The translations under genes were made by a program, and so were the position numbers. DNA of 64,000 bases from Niallia sp. Man26 (GTDB lineage: Bacteria > Bacillota > Bacilli > Bacillales > Cytobacillaceae). The stretch spans positions 883,001-947,000 of the forward strand of contig NZ_CP095743.1 in assembly GCF_022049065.2 (NCBI RefSeq), in the 5' to 3' direction. How positions within the stretch are numbered: position 1 is the first letter of the stretch; the number at the start of each line of letters is the position of its first letter. The notes beneath the pieces were generated by a model. That model saw only the letters and a list, made by a program, of their open reading frames with translations, made no database searches and was not told the origin of the DNA. Shown here piece after piece: positions 54,628-62,730 of this stretch.

Positions 54628-55524
54628 ATGAATATTGGATTAATAGGTCTAGGAAAAATGGGATTCAATTTAGCAGAGAATTTATTGGATCATAATTATA
54701 GTGTAACAGCTTTTGACTTAAATGTAAGCGCTGTAGAAAAAATTTCAGCAGCTGGTGCCCTTGGTGTAAAGACAATAGCAGATTTAGCTGCTAGTTTGCC
54801 AAGTCCGCGGGTGATTTGGGTAATGGTACCATCAGGAAAAATTACCGAGGATGTTATCTTAGAGCTTAGCGAGCAATTAGAAGAAGGGGATATTATCATA
54901 GAAGGTGGCAATTCCCATTATCAGGACACAAAAAGGAGAGCAGCTGAGCTGAAAACAAAAGGCATTCATTATCTTGATGTAGGCACTAGCGGGGGAACAA
55001 GTGGAGCTAGAAACGGTGCGTGCATGATGATTGGAGGAGACAAAGACGTCTTCACAAGTGTGGAAGGCCTTTTTAGAGATATTTGTGTGGAGAATGGTTA
55101 TTTATATACAGGAGAAATTGGCAGCGGCCATTTCTTAAAAATGGTTCATAACGGAATTGAGTATGGAATGATGCAGTCAATTGCAGAGGGGTTTGAATTG
55201 CTTGAGAAAAGTGAATTCAACTTTGACCATGAGCAGGTTGCGAAAGTTTGGAATAATGGCTCTGTCATCCGCTCATGGCTGATGGAATTAACACAAAATG
55301 CCTTCTCGAAAGATCCAAAACTTGAAAGCATTAAAGGAGTAATGCATTCATCAGGAGAAGGAAAGTGGACACTGGAAACAGCACTTGATCTGCAAGTGGC
55401 GATGCCTGTGACTGCGATGTCGCTTATGATGCGCTACCGTTCGTTAGAGGAGGATACATTCACAGGAAAAGTCGTAGCTTCATTAAGAAATGAATTCGGA
55501 GGCCATAGTGTAGAGAAGAAGTAA
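54628..55524 (+). CDS. gnd: 6-phosphogluconate dehydrogenase (decarboxylating), short YqeC/GndA type
   Basis: Oxidises 6-phosphogluconate to ribulose 5-phosphate and CO2. The 298 residues are of the short, probably NAD-dependent class: Rossmann start IGLIGLGKMGFNLAENLLDH, the IIEGGNSHYQDT substrate loop, GTSGGTSGARNG and the catalytic Lys in HFLKMVHNGIEYGMMQ. The acidic D31 after the second strand (FDLNVS) argues for NAD. GAGGGAGCG is before the ATG. Convergent with gluconokinase. Confidence 0.92.
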   Translation: MNIGLIGLGKMGFNLAENLLDHNYSVTAFDLNVSAVEKISAAGALGVKTIADLAASLPSPRVIWVMVPSGKITEDVILELSEQLEEGDIIIEGGNSHYQDTKRRAAELKTKGIHYLDVGTSGGTSGARNGACMMIGGDKDVFTSVEGLFRDICVENGYLYTGEIGSGHFLKMVHNGIEYGMMQSIAEGFELLEKSEFNFDHEQVAKVWNNGSVIRSWLMELTQNAFSKDPKLESIKGVMHSSGEGKWTLETALDLQVAMPVTAMSLMMRYRSLEEDTFTGKVVASLRNEFGGHSVEKK

Positions 55525-55559
55525 AAAAAGCTGCAGCTAATTGCTGCAGCCTCTTTTTA
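55522..55559. terminator. bidirectional terminator between gnd and gntK
   Basis: GCTGCAGC/GCTGCAGC stem with 5-nt loop; A7 and T5 tracts on its two sides. Confidence 0.9.
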
Positions 55560-57101
55560 TTTAACCCACTTGCGCTGGAAGTCAGCGATATACTCATACT
55601 CATTATTAAGCAATCTGGAGATACGGATAAAGATTGGTGTTAAATCTTCATAGATGACAACATTCTCTTTGATAGGCTTATGAGCATGTGTGCTGCCGAC
55701 AAGCTCTTTCATAATGCTGAAATCTTCAATTTCTCCAAGTCCATACATGCCGAGAACGACTGCACCAAGGCAAGAGCTTTCAAAGCTTTCAGGGACTGTC
55801 ACTTCCTGATTAAAGATGTCAGCCATCATTTGCCTCCAAAGCTCAGACCGGGCAAAACCGCCAGTAGCCTGGATTTGCTTCGGCTCACCGATTACCTCCT
55901 GCAAAGCAAGCATTACTGTATACAGATTTAATATAACGCCTTCAAGCACAGCTCTCACCATATGTTCTTTCTTATGGTGAAGACCAAGTCCAAAGAAGGA
56001 GCCTCTTGCGTTCGAATTCCAAAGCGGAGCTCGTTCCCCTGCTAAATATGGATGAAACAGAAGTCCGTCTGCTCCAGGAAGAACGCGGGAAGCAATCTTC
56101 GTTAACACTTCATACGGATCAATGCCTAGACGCTTTGCAGTCTCCACTTCTGATGAAGCCAGTTCATCACGAACCCATCTGAACGTCATTCCGCCGTTAT
56201 TGACAGGACCGCCGACTACCCAATGGTTTTCTGTGAGGCAGTAGCAGAAAGTCCGCCCTTTTGGATCTGTCACAGGTTTATCTGTTACAGTTCGGATTGC
56301 ACCGCTCGTGCCGATTGTGACAGCTACCACGCCAGGATCAATAGCATTTACACCTAGATTGGATAGAACTCCGTCATTGGCTCCAACGATAAAAGGAACT
56401 TCTTGAGAGAGACCGAGCTCTAAAGCAAGCTCTTCCTTGAGACCTGTGACAGCGTGTGTTGTCGGAACAGGTAAAGGCAAATGGTCTGGAGTTATTCCAG
56501 CAATTTCAAGTGCTTCTTTATCCCAGTCAAGCTGTTCTAGGTTAAACAAACCTGTAGCAGAAGCAATGGAATAATCGACAATGAATTCTCCAAAGAAATG
56601 ATGAAAGATATATTCCTTTATACCAATAAATTTAGCAGTTTTTGTGAAAATCTCCGGATGATCAGCTCTAAGCCAAGCGATTTTTGCAAGAGGAGACATC
56701 GGATGGATTGGAGTGCCTGTGCGCTTGTATATTTCCATCCCATTTAACTCATTCTTAATTTTATCTGCCCATTCAGCTGAACGGCTGTCTGCCCACGTGA
56801 TGCATTTAGTCAGGGGTTTGTTTTTATCATCGAGAGCAATTATACTGTGCATCGCAGCACTGAAGGAAACAAGCTTTAATTTCTCCAGCTCGACATTACC
56901 TTTTTTCAATGTAGTCTTGATTGCTTCTTTCGCAGCAGAAAGTATTTCATCAGGGTCTTGCTCGGCAATGGCAGGTGCAGGGCTGTAAAGCGGGTATTCA
57001 ACATGATGCATGCTGATTACCTTGCCAGCTTCGCCGAATAATACAGCTTTTGTGCTTGTCGTTCCAATATCAACACCTAAATAGAAGGAATCCTTAAACA
57101 T
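55557..57101 (-). CDS. gntK: gluconokinase (FGGY carbohydrate kinase)
   Basis: Phosphorylates gluconate to 6-phosphogluconate. 514 residues with the FGGY signatures: ATP phosphate-1 motif YLGVDIGTTSTKAVLF at the start, the substrate-binding TWADSRSAEWA, VTIGTSGAI and the C-terminal QATGGFARSELWRQMMADI. AGGAG is before the ATG. Two candidate RpiR sites and a cre site lie upstream (57145-57202). Xylulokinase-like kinases share this fold, but the company of gntP and gnd supports gluconate. Confidence 0.93.
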   Translation of the reverse strand: MFKDSFYLGVDIGTTSTKAVLFGEAGKVISMHHVEYPLYSPAPAIAEQDPDEILSAAKEAIKTTLKKGNVELEKLKLVSFSAAMHSIIALDDKNKPLTKCITWADSRSAEWADKIKNELNGMEIYKRTGTPIHPMSPLAKIAWLRADHPEIFTKTAKFIGIKEYIFHHFFGEFIVDYSIASATGLFNLEQLDWDKEALEIAGITPDHLPLPVPTTHAVTGLKEELALELGLSQEVPFIVGANDGVLSNLGVNAIDPGVVAVTIGTSGAIRTVTDKPVTDPKGRTFCYCLTENHWVVGGPVNNGGMTFRWVRDELASSEVETAKRLGIDPYEVLTKIASRVLPGADGLLFHPYLAGERAPLWNSNARGSFFGLGLHHKKEHMVRAVLEGVILNLYTVMLALQEVIGEPKQIQATGGFARSELWRQMMADIFNQEVTVPESFESSCLGAVVLGMYGLGEIEDFSIMKELVGSTHAHKPIKENVVIYEDLTPIFIRISRLLNNEYEYIADFQRKWVK

Positions 57102-57144
57102 TACGAAATCTCCTTTATCATAAAATCCTTAAATATAAATTAAG

Positions 57145-57158
57145 AGTAAACGGTAACA
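57145..57158. promoter_or_regulatory. cre site upstream of gntK
   Basis: AGTAAACGGTAACA, 13 of 14 to the catabolite-repression consensus, 44-57 bases before the gntK start. Confidence 0.6.
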
Positions 57159-57202
57159 AAAAAAATTTCTAGAAAACATAAACTTGTTAGAAAAATTTTT
57201 TC
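57157..57202 (-). promoter_or_regulatory. two candidate RpiR operators upstream of gntK
   Basis: GAAATTTTTTTTG (57157-57169, minus strand; identical to the gntP site but for the last base) and GAAAAATTTTTTC (57190-57202). Confidence 0.45.
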
Positions 57203-57388
57203 TTCTCTTTTATTTTAAAGCATCTTTTTTATTTTTGGAACTGTTTTCATTAAAAGAATAAAAGAAACAGGACAAGAAATCAAACATCACGGCGACAAAT
57301 ATCCCTTCGTAACTCGAATTATAGGGAAATTTTTGTAAGGGATATTCTTGAAAAAGCGGAAGCGGGCACTTAGACTAAAACTTGTAAT

Positions 57389-57402
57389 TGGTAGCGGTTA
57401 CA
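57389..57402 (+). promoter_or_regulatory. cre/LacI-type operator 1 of the sugar ABC operon
   Basis: TGGTAGCGGTTACA, 12 of 14 to the consensus with the central CGGTTACA intact. Confidence 0.5.
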
Positions 57403-57466
57403 TATTGCGCTATTAGGAATGATCCCCGTCTGACATCATAGAAATACAAAATTTTTTCTTTAAGTT

Positions 57467-57480
57467 TGTAAGCGGTTGCA
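57467..57480 (+). promoter_or_regulatory. cre/LacI-type operator 2 of the sugar ABC operon
   Basis: TGTAAGCGGTTGCA, 13 of 14 to the cre consensus, 111 bases before the first gene. Two such sites 78 bases apart suit CcpA control or a local LacI-family repressor encoded elsewhere. Confidence 0.62.
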
Positions 57481-57590
57481 AGTTTGTCTGATGTTTTAAA
57501 GAGATGAACGTGTTAGACTCTGAGTTTATTTAAGGGAGTGGGGTCCTCTTAGATAGTCAGAAATCAAACAGAGAAAAGAGGGGAAGAAAC

Positions 57591-58895
57591 ATGAAAAAAA
57601 GCAAGCTGATTTTGTTAACAATCGTCATGATTTTAGTGCTTGTGCCAATACTGCAAGCCTGCAGTTCCAAATCAGGCACTTCGGGGTCAGACGATACAGT
57701 CCAGCTCACCTTCTCAGCATGGGGAAATCCAGCTGAGATAAAGGTGTATCAAAAAGCGGTCGATGGATTCATGAAAGAAAATCCAAATATTAAAGTGAAG
57801 TTAGTACCAATCCCAAGTGATGGGTATATTCAAAAGCTGCAAACACAGCTGCAAGGAAGCCAAGCACCAGATGTATTCTATGTCGGTGACGGTGATATTT
57901 CCAAAATTATTGAAACAGGCAAGCTTGCACCGCTCGGTGAATTTATGAACAGCTCGGAAAGCTATGCAAAACCAGATGAATTTGCAGAAGGGTTATGGGG
58001 AGCGGCTAAAAAAGACAATGAGATTTACGGCATCACAGTCGATTGCAATCCGATGCTTATATATTACAATAAAAAGCTGTTTTCAGAGCTTGGAATTAAG
58101 TCTCCTCAGGACTATTATGACGAAGGCAAATGGAACTTCGAAGCGATGAAGGAAGTGACTGATGCCCTGCGTGACGGCGGCAAATACGGATTAATTGTTG
58201 ATAACTCATGGAATACTCTTTTCAGCTGGATTTGGGCTAACGGCGGGGAAATTTACAACAAAGAGACTGGCGAATTCATTCTCGATCAAAATGAAAAAGG
58301 AATTGGCGCAATGAGTTTCTTGGAGCAAATGATTAAAGGAAAGAACTTCACTTATTCAGGTTCTCTGCCGAAAGGTCAAGGCTCTGAGGCGATGTTTATG
58401 TCAGGGCAAGTTGGCATGGTTACTGCAGGCAGATGGTTCACACCACTTTTCCATGAAAATAAATCATTAGAATGGGATTATATTTCATGGCCATCTAATA
58501 CAGAAAATAAGCAAGAGCCTGTTGCCATTCCGACTGCATATCTAGCTGCTAATAAAGATTCAAAAAATAAAGAGGCGGCGATGAAATTTGTTTCTTACTA
58601 CACATCTAAGGTAGGGCAAGAGCAGCGTCTTAACGGTATCGGAAATGCAATTCCTTCTATCAATGGTATTGATGAAGCAATTACTAGCTCCAATGTTCCA
58701 GAGCATGTCAACTATATTATTGAAGCAAGGGAAAAAGGCTATGCAAACGCAATTCAATCCACCATTCCTGGGTTGGATAAGGAAGTCAATGACATTATGG
58801 ACTTGATGTATCTTGGCAAAGATGATGCCCAGACAACAGTAGATAAACTGACGAAAAAAGCGAAAGAAATGATTGAAGAACATAAAGCGGAATAA
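57591..58895 (+). CDS. sugar ABC transporter substrate-binding lipoprotein
   Basis: 434 residues of the SBP_bac_1 family. Signal with lipobox LQAC (Cys about residue 24) then QLTFSAWGNPAEI, the core KLQTQLQGSQAPDVFYVG and GLWGAAKKDNEIYGITVD. GGGG/GAGGGG site before the ATG. First gene of an importer with two permeases and an alpha-galactosidase, so the likely substrates are melibiose/raffinose-type sugars. The ATPase is absent here; the shared MsmX-type ATPase probably serves it. Confidence 0.9.
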   Translation: MKKSKLILLTIVMILVLVPILQACSSKSGTSGSDDTVQLTFSAWGNPAEIKVYQKAVDGFMKENPNIKVKLVPIPSDGYIQKLQTQLQGSQAPDVFYVGDGDISKIIETGKLAPLGEFMNSSESYAKPDEFAEGLWGAAKKDNEIYGITVDCNPMLIYYNKKLFSELGIKSPQDYYDEGKWNFEAMKEVTDALRDGGKYGLIVDNSWNTLFSWIWANGGEIYNKETGEFILDQNEKGIGAMSFLEQMIKGKNFTYSGSLPKGQGSEAMFMSGQVGMVTAGRWFTPLFHENKSLEWDYISWPSNTENKQEPVAIPTAYLAANKDSKNKEAAMKFVSYYTSKVGQEQRLNGIGNAIPSINGIDEAITSSNVPEHVNYIIEAREKGYANAIQSTIPGLDKEVNDIMDLMYLGKDDAQTTVDKLTKKAKEMIEEHKAE

Positions 58896-58964
58896 AAAAG
58901 TAAATGGAGGAAGGGGAAGGAATTCCTTTCCCCCTTCTATTTTAAAAAAAGTGGGTGAACGCTG

Positions 58965-59837
58965 ATGAGAGGCCGACAAAATCTTTGGGGATATGCATTT
59001 TTAGCTCCGCAATTAATCGGATTAATACTATTTTCATTGATTCCAGTTATCTTCACATTAACATTGAGCTTTATGAAATGGGACGGGTTTGGCGCTAAAG
59101 AATTTATTGGGTTAGCTAACTATATCGATCAATTTCAAGATGCCGACTTTTGGAAGGCCTTAGGAAATACGGTTTATTATACAATTTTAGTCATTCCTGT
59201 CAGTATCGCTTTGTCATTAGCGGTTGCAATTGCTCTCAATAAAATTAAGGGCAAAAATTTCTACAGACTTTTTTATTTTATGCCTGTTGTTACAAGCTCT
59301 GTTTCTATCGGGGTTATCTGGATGTGGATTTTAAATGGAGACTTCGGCATATTAAATCAAATTCTAGCAAACTTTGGAATTAAAGGACCAATGTGGCTGA
59401 CAGACACAAACTGGGTCATGCCATCGATTGCTATTCTAAGTATCTGGTGGGGACTAGGACATAATATGGTTATTTTTTTGGCAGGCCTGCAGGGGATTTC
59501 TAAATCCTATTATGAGGCGGCAGAAATAGACGGAGCAACAAAGTGGCAAAAGCTTCGCCATATTACCTTGCCTCTGCTATCACCAACGACCTTCTTCATT
59601 GCTATAATGGCAATTATTTCTTCTTTCCAAGTTTTTGATCAGGCTTATGTTATGACAAGCGGAGGACCTGCTAAATCGAGCTACACGTTTGTGTATCATA
59701 TTTACGAAGCCGCCTTTGTTGATTTCAAAATGGGTATCAGCTCGGCAGCAGCAATGGTATTGTTTGTCATCATACTCGCATTTACGCTAATCCAATTCAA
59801 AATGTCGAAAAGGTGGGTGCATTATGAAGATCAATGA
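58965..59837 (+). CDS. sugar ABC transporter permease (MalF/UgpA type)
   Basis: 290 residues with six membrane helices beginning LIGLILFSLIPVIFTLTLSF, and the cytoplasmic EAA loop YYEAAEIDGATKWQKLRHITLPLL in place of the ATPase contact. First permease of the pair, resembling B. subtilis AmyD/MsmF. GTGGGTG-type site before the ATG. It overlaps the next permease gene by 14 bases. Confidence 0.92.
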   Translation: MRGRQNLWGYAFLAPQLIGLILFSLIPVIFTLTLSFMKWDGFGAKEFIGLANYIDQFQDADFWKALGNTVYYTILVIPVSIALSLAVAIALNKIKGKNFYRLFYFMPVVTSSVSIGVIWMWILNGDFGILNQILANFGIKGPMWLTDTNWVMPSIAILSIWWGLGHNMVIFLAGLQGISKSYYEAAEIDGATKWQKLRHITLPLLSPTTFFIAIMAIISSFQVFDQAYVMTSGGPAKSSYTFVYHIYEAAFVDFKMGISSAAAMVLFVIILAFTLIQFKMSKRWVHYEDQ

Positions 59838-60711
59838 CGTACCGGTTAATACAGCCCCCAAGCCTGTGGTTCCATTGCCAACAAAGAAAAAAATCTCTGT
59901 TCTGCGCATATTGCTCCATCTTGTCCTAATTGCTGGTGCCTTTTTGATGGTTGCACCTTTCCTTTGGACAATAAGCAGCTCACTGAAAGATATGTCGCAA
60001 ATTTTCCTTGTGCCGCCGAAATGGTTCCCTAATCCTATTAATTTCCAAAACTATCCCAATTCCTTAACAGCCATGCCATTTGCAAAAGCTTATTTTAACA
60101 GCTTCTATATAACAGCAGTTGTTGTGCTTTTAAACTTGCTGACTTGTTCCATGGCTGCATTTGCTTTCGCAAAAATGCGCTTTTGCGGTTCCAATCTGCT
60201 GTTCATTATGTTCTTGGCAACAATGATGATACCGAAGCAAGTGACGATGGTGCCATTGTACTTAATTATGGATGCCTTTGGCTGGATTGATACACATCTA
60301 TCCTTAATTGTTCCAGCTGGCTTGTTTAATGCATTCGGGGTGTTTTTATTGCGGCAGTTTATTAGAGGGATACCGAATGAACAAATCGAGGCAGCTGTAT
60401 TAGATGGGGCAAACCCAATTCGGATTTATCGAAGCATCATACTGCCATTGATCAAACCAGCACTTGCTGCCTTCGGAATATTTGCCTTTATGGGAATATG
60501 GAACAGTTTTTTAGAGCCGCTGATTTATTTAACTTCACCAGAAAACTTCACTGTTCCGCTGCTCTTGAATACCTTTAAAGGCTTATATTTTACAGACTGG
60601 TCCTTGATGATGGCTGGAACGACCATTTCCATTATTCCAGTTATTATTGTCTATATTTTTGCCCAAAAACAAATTATTGAAGGCATCGCCTTAACGGGCT
60701 CTAAAGGCTAA
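59824..60711 (+). CDS. sugar ABC transporter permease (MalG/UgpE type)
   Basis: 295 residues: an N-terminal ~25-residue cytoplasmic tail, then helices (ILLHLVLIAGAFLMVAPFLWT and five more) and the EAA loop in IPNEQIEAAVLDGANPIRIYR. Second half of the channel, resembling AmyC/MsmG. Translation is coupled to the previous gene by overlap. Confidence 0.92.
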   Translation: MKINDVPVNTAPKPVVPLPTKKKISVLRILLHLVLIAGAFLMVAPFLWTISSSLKDMSQIFLVPPKWFPNPINFQNYPNSLTAMPFAKAYFNSFYITAVVVLLNLLTCSMAAFAFAKMRFCGSNLLFIMFLATMMIPKQVTMVPLYLIMDAFGWIDTHLSLIVPAGLFNAFGVFLLRQFIRGIPNEQIEAAVLDGANPIRIYRSIILPLIKPALAAFGIFAFMGIWNSFLEPLIYLTSPENFTVPLLLNTFKGLYFTDWSLMMAGTTISIIPVIIVYIFAQKQIIEGIALTGSKG

Positions 60712-60763
60712 AGTCATTGATGGTTAGAACTATCCTTAATGAGGTGATCTTATTAACAAGCTG

Positions 60764-61354
60764 ATGAATGCGTGCACATGGTTATACCGCCTGCTGTATG
60801 CTAATCTTCTCTGGCTGCTGTTTACAGCCGCAGGACTTGTCCTGTTTGGAATTTTTCCTGCAACTGCAGCCATGTTTTCTTTAACGAAACAATGGCTCGA
60901 GGGAGCGGGAGATGACCATATGTTCCGAGAGTTTATGCTAAAGTTCAAAGCGTATTTCATCCAGGCAAATATTTTAGGGGCAATCGTTCTATTTACTGGT
61001 ATCTTGCTGTATGTTGATTTCCAGTTTTTTTTACAAGCAGAGAGTACTATTTTTGTAGTTTTCAGATATACTCTACTGACTATTGCATTTGTTTATATCA
61101 TTATGCTTCCATACTTATTTCCTCTATTAGTGGAAAAGAAACAAACTATAAGGGAAGTGCTGAAAAGTATGCTGTTTATGAGCATTACCCGGATTGCACA
61201 CAGCGCAATTATGGTGATCGGCACTATCACGATTTTTGCTGTTTTCAGCCGATTCGCCGGCTTCTTCTTGTTATTCCTAGGAAGCACGATAGCGCTGTGG
61301 CTGACTTGGAATGTTAATACAGCATACAGGAACATACTGCGTAAACAAGCATAG
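60764..61354 (+). CDS. DUF624 (YesL-like) membrane protein
   Basis: About 196 residues with four to five hydrophobic segments (LLYANLLWLLFTAAGLVLFGIFPATAAMFSL and four C-terminal helices). DUF624/YesL proteins go with sugar ABC operons in bacilli, with unknown function. The start is uncertain: GAGGTG at 60741-60746 is 17 nt from ATG 60764 but 5 nt from an in-frame ATT at 60752, which would give the more usual MNKLMNACTW beginning. I keep ATG as the conservative start. Confidence 0.8.
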   Translation: MNACTWLYRLLYANLLWLLFTAAGLVLFGIFPATAAMFSLTKQWLEGAGDDHMFREFMLKFKAYFIQANILGAIVLFTGILLYVDFQFFLQAESTIFVVFRYTLLTIAFVYIIMLPYLFPLLVEKKQTIREVLKSMLFMSITRIAHSAIMVIGTITIFAVFSRFAGFFLLFLGSTIALWLTWNVNTAYRNILRKQA

Positions 61355-61388
61355 CGGTTTTATAGAAGAATAGAGGGGAGAAAAACAT

Positions 61389-62690
61389 ATGTCCAAAATT
61401 ACTTTCATCGGAGCAGGAAGCACTGTGTTTGCAAAAAATGTACTAGGAGACTGCATGATGGTCCCTGCACTGGAAGGTTTTGAGTTTGCTCTGTTTGATA
61501 TTGATGAAGGCCGCTTGAAGGATTCGGAAAATATGCTGAACAATTTGCGTAACAACTATAATTGCTCTATTACGATAAAAGCTTATTCCAATCGGAAGGA
61601 AGCATTAAGAGGAGCAAAATATGTCATAAATGCCATCCAAGTTGGCGGGTATAAGCCTAGCACAGTTATCGACTTTGAGATTCCGAAAAAATACGGTCTG
61701 CGTCAAACAATTGCAGATACTGTTGGAATTGGCGGTATTTTCCGCAGTTTACGGACTATTCCTGTCATGCTTGAGTTTGCGAAGGATATGGAAGAAGTTT
61801 GTCCTGATGCCTTGTTTTTAAATTATACAAACCCAATGGCAGCACTTACTGGTGCGATGCTCCGTTATACGAATGTTAAGACAGTCGGACTGTGTCACAG
61901 TGTTCAAGTTTGTACATCCCATCTTTTAAAGTCTTTAGGGATAAAAGCCAGTAATGTAGAGGAGAAGATTGCCGGGATTAATCATATGGCATGGCTTTTG
62001 GAAGTAAAAGCAGACGGGCAGGACTTATATCCAGAAATAAAGAGGCGTGCGAGAGAAAAGCAATTGCAAAAGCATTCGGACATGGTCCGGTTTGAATTGA
62101 TGGAGAGATTTGGTTTTTATGTGACTGAATCATCAGAGCATAATGCTGAATATCATCCATATTTCATTAAGAAGCGCTATCCTGAATTAATTGACCGCTT
62201 TCAAATTCCGTTGGATGAATATCCGCGCCGCTGTGTTCAGCAAATCGAAAACTGGGAAAAAATGCGCAAGGAGCTTGTACATAACAGCAATCTAACACAT
62301 GTGCGCTCTCATGAATATGGTTCAAGAATTATCGAAGCGATGGAAACAAACAACCCTTTCAAATTTGGAGGCAATGTTTTAAACACAGGCGGCTTAATCA
62401 GCAACCTGCCTGAAAAGGCATGTGTCGAGGTGCCGTGCCTTGTTGATCGCAACGGGATATTGCCATGCTATATAGGCGAGCTTCCAGAGCAGCTAGCTGC
62501 ATTAAACAGAACTAATATCAATACACAGCTGCTGACAATTGAAGCTGCTGTCACCCGGAAAAAAGAATATATTTATCAAGCAGCCCTGCTGGACCCTCAT
62601 ACTGCAGCTGAACTGTCTATTGATGATATTGTTGCCATGTGTGATGATTTAATTGAAGCACATGGAAGCTGGCTGCCGAATTACGAATGA
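61389..62690 (+). CDS. melA: alpha-galactosidase, glycoside hydrolase family 4
   Basis: NAD- and metal-dependent alpha-galactosidase. 433 residues: NAD-binding N-terminus ITFIGAGSTVFAKNVLGD, the metal-ligand motif GLCHSVQ, characteristic of alpha-galactosidases where 6-phospho-glucosidases have a Cys-Asn motif, and AGINHMAWLLEV. GAGGGGAG precedes the ATG. It cleaves the sugars brought in by the transporter. B. subtilis has melA after msmE-amyD-amyC in the same way, here with the DUF624 gene between. Confidence 0.92.
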   Translation: MSKITFIGAGSTVFAKNVLGDCMMVPALEGFEFALFDIDEGRLKDSENMLNNLRNNYNCSITIKAYSNRKEALRGAKYVINAIQVGGYKPSTVIDFEIPKKYGLRQTIADTVGIGGIFRSLRTIPVMLEFAKDMEEVCPDALFLNYTNPMAALTGAMLRYTNVKTVGLCHSVQVCTSHLLKSLGIKASNVEEKIAGINHMAWLLEVKADGQDLYPEIKRRAREKQLQKHSDMVRFELMERFGFYVTESSEHNAEYHPYFIKKRYPELIDRFQIPLDEYPRRCVQQIENWEKMRKELVHNSNLTHVRSHEYGSRIIEAMETNNPFKFGGNVLNTGGLISNLPEKACVEVPCLVDRNGILPCYIGELPEQLAALNRTNINTQLLTIEAAVTRKKEYIYQAALLDPHTAAELSIDDIVAMCDDLIEAHGSWLPNYE

Positions 62691-62695
62691 AAAAT

Positions 62696-62728
62696 GGATG
62701 CATCTATTATGGATGCATCCTGTTTTTT
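62696..62728. terminator. bidirectional terminator after melA
   Basis: GGATGCATC/GATGCATCC stem, 7-nt loop, TGT6 on the plus side and ATTTTT on the other. Confidence 0.88.
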
Positions 62729-62730
62729 CT

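Larger units (their letters stand above)
57102..57590. other. divergent control region between gntK and the sugar ABC operon
   Basis: About 490 bases without a gene. The left part serves gntK (cre 57145-57158, RpiR-like sites 57157-57169 and 57190-57202), the right part the sugar operon (two cre/LacI-like sites at 57389-57402 and 57467-57480). The middle, 57205-57380, is A/T-rich with nothing recognised. Confidence 0.6.
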
